NCBI RefSeq assembly: GCF_023195535.1
Contig: NZ_JALPNF010000012.1
Coordinates: 1-64,000 of the forward strand
Length of the DNA stretch: 64,000 bases
DNA from: Sphingomonas faeni
GTDB lineage: Bacteria > Pseudomonadota > Alphaproteobacteria > Sphingomonadales > Sphingomonadaceae
Direction: 5' to 3'
Shown here one piece after another: positions 63,450 to 64,000 of this stretch (position 1 is its first letter; each line of letters opens with the position of its first letter). Position numbers and translations under genes: made by a program. The notes beneath the pieces are model-generated. The model made no database searches, was not told the DNA's origin, and saw only the letters and a program-made list of their open reading frames with translations.

Positions 63450-63588
63450 GCATCGAGAGCGGTTCGCCGAGAACGAGACGAACGATTTCCTGCATCCGAA
63501 TACGGCGGGATACAAAAAGTGGGCCGGAGCGATTACGCCTACCGTCCTTAGCCTGAAGGCGCAGTCTTTGGGAACAGTTGACCAATAA
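63450..63588 (+). pseudogene. C-terminal remnant of a GDSL/SGNH hydrolase
   Basis: In the frame ending at TAA 63586-63588 the sequence reads ENETNDFLHPNTAGYKKWAGAITPTVL. NDFLHPN-AGY-W is the closing catalytic block of SGNH esterases (Asp-x-x-His). No GDSL Ser block or start is found upstream, so only the tail remains. The frame upstream of about 63450 loses protein character. 63589-63858 after it holds no gene, only a 7-bp inverted repeat ACGCTAT/ATAGCGT at 63591-63607. Confidence 0.6.
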
Positions 63589-63858
63589 AGACGCTATTTT
63601 ATAGCGTGGTTCCAAGCGCACTCGTCGCAGAGGCGGGACGTTGAGCACATCTCATCTGCGCATGGCGCTGCTCTGAAAAAGGCGAGTATCCAAGCAGTGA
63701 CACCGTGCATGCGGGAATTCTCCGACAGACGATTCATGGTTAACGTACTGCACCGCAGCATGCAACATACGTGAGCGTCAACTGGCTGTCAGTGTTTTAC
63801 TATCCGGATTGAAATAGTGTGGTCCGCATTCGGATCAGATGAATGGTTGGAGACTAGC

Positions 63859-64000
63859 ATGACTGATCATGCGGATATCGGCATCGCCACTCTACGCCTC
63901 ATCGCTGGAGAAGCGTTCAGCGTTCACATGGCGATGGACGACGGTGTCCAGAGCATATCGGCCACCAGGTTGACGCATCCGCCGGCAGCGCCCCAGCCCG
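63859..64000 (+). CDS. start of a gene running off the window
   Basis: ATG 63859 with GGAG eight bases upstream opens a frame with no stop through the window end: MTDHADIGIATLRLIAGEAF then MAMDDGVQSISATRLTHPP. 47 codons are visible. I do not recognise the family. Confidence 0.55.
   Translation, partial: MTDHADIGIATLRLIAGEAFSVHMAMDDGVQSISATRLTHPPAAPQP

Overview
The window is a high-GC alphaproteobacterial chromosome segment, most likely from Sphingomonas or a close relative. The evidence is a CcrM-type cell-cycle methylase beside rnhB, a split three-gene proton-translocating transhydrogenase, a 40-residue aa3 oxidase subunit IV, DUF1501/DUF1800 pairs, and many palindromic intergenic repeats of the kind common in sphingomonads. 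This assignment is inference from gene content; no 16S gene is present.

Layout. 1-2337 is a gene-poor stretch with one weak membrane-peptide candidate. 2338-29748 is a large exopolysaccharide (EPS) locus of Wzx/Wzy type. It holds an initiating polyprenyl-phosphate sugar-1-phosphate transferase, a flippase, three Wzy_C-type polymerase/ligase proteins (two of them tandem paralogues), five glycosyltransferases including a WecG/TagA type, two acyltransferases plus the frameshifted stub of a third, a short outer-membrane export (OPX) protein, an outer-membrane beta-barrel, a fused Wzc-like tyrosine autokinase, and a PilZ protein with both c-di-GMP motifs. It also holds a LapG-family (BTLCP) cysteine protease with a large insertion, and a DUF1800-DUF1501 secretion pair next to a secreted protein of unknown function. 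The order is broken into many short, strand-alternating units, so it is a regulon rather than one operon.

29927-60720 is housekeeping sequence: DNA repair (ung, a family-5 uracil-DNA glycosylase, rnhB), folate (folK, folP), agmatine/polyamine (aguB), galE, msrA, the tRNA-modifying Sua5 protein, an acyl-CoA dehydrogenase, arylamine N-acetyltransferase, a YtrA-type regulator with a nitroreductase, a peptide transporter, glmM, thiD, ccrM, a bestrophin-like protein, DoxX, a chromate transporter, an NtrC-type regulator, the pnt operon, and tRNA-Lys and tRNA-Val. The gaps are filled with at least two multicopy palindrome families (five copies each), several single palindromes and two tandem arrays. 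One palindrome lies inside the sua5 reading frame, and two others together with a DUF559 endonuclease interrupt the pnt operon.

60721-64000, just downstream of tRNA-Val, is a decayed mobile-element remnant: two broken phage-replication-like genes, a short GDSL/SGNH hydrolase remnant, an intact small hydrophilic protein, a surface-antigen-like membrane protein and a gene cut by the window edge.

The best candidates for new biology are: the EPS locus with PilZ, the enlarged BTLCP protease and the DUF1800/DUF1501 module; the six-GANTC control region of ccrM; the palindrome coding a linker in Sua5; and the DUF559/palindrome invasion of pnt.
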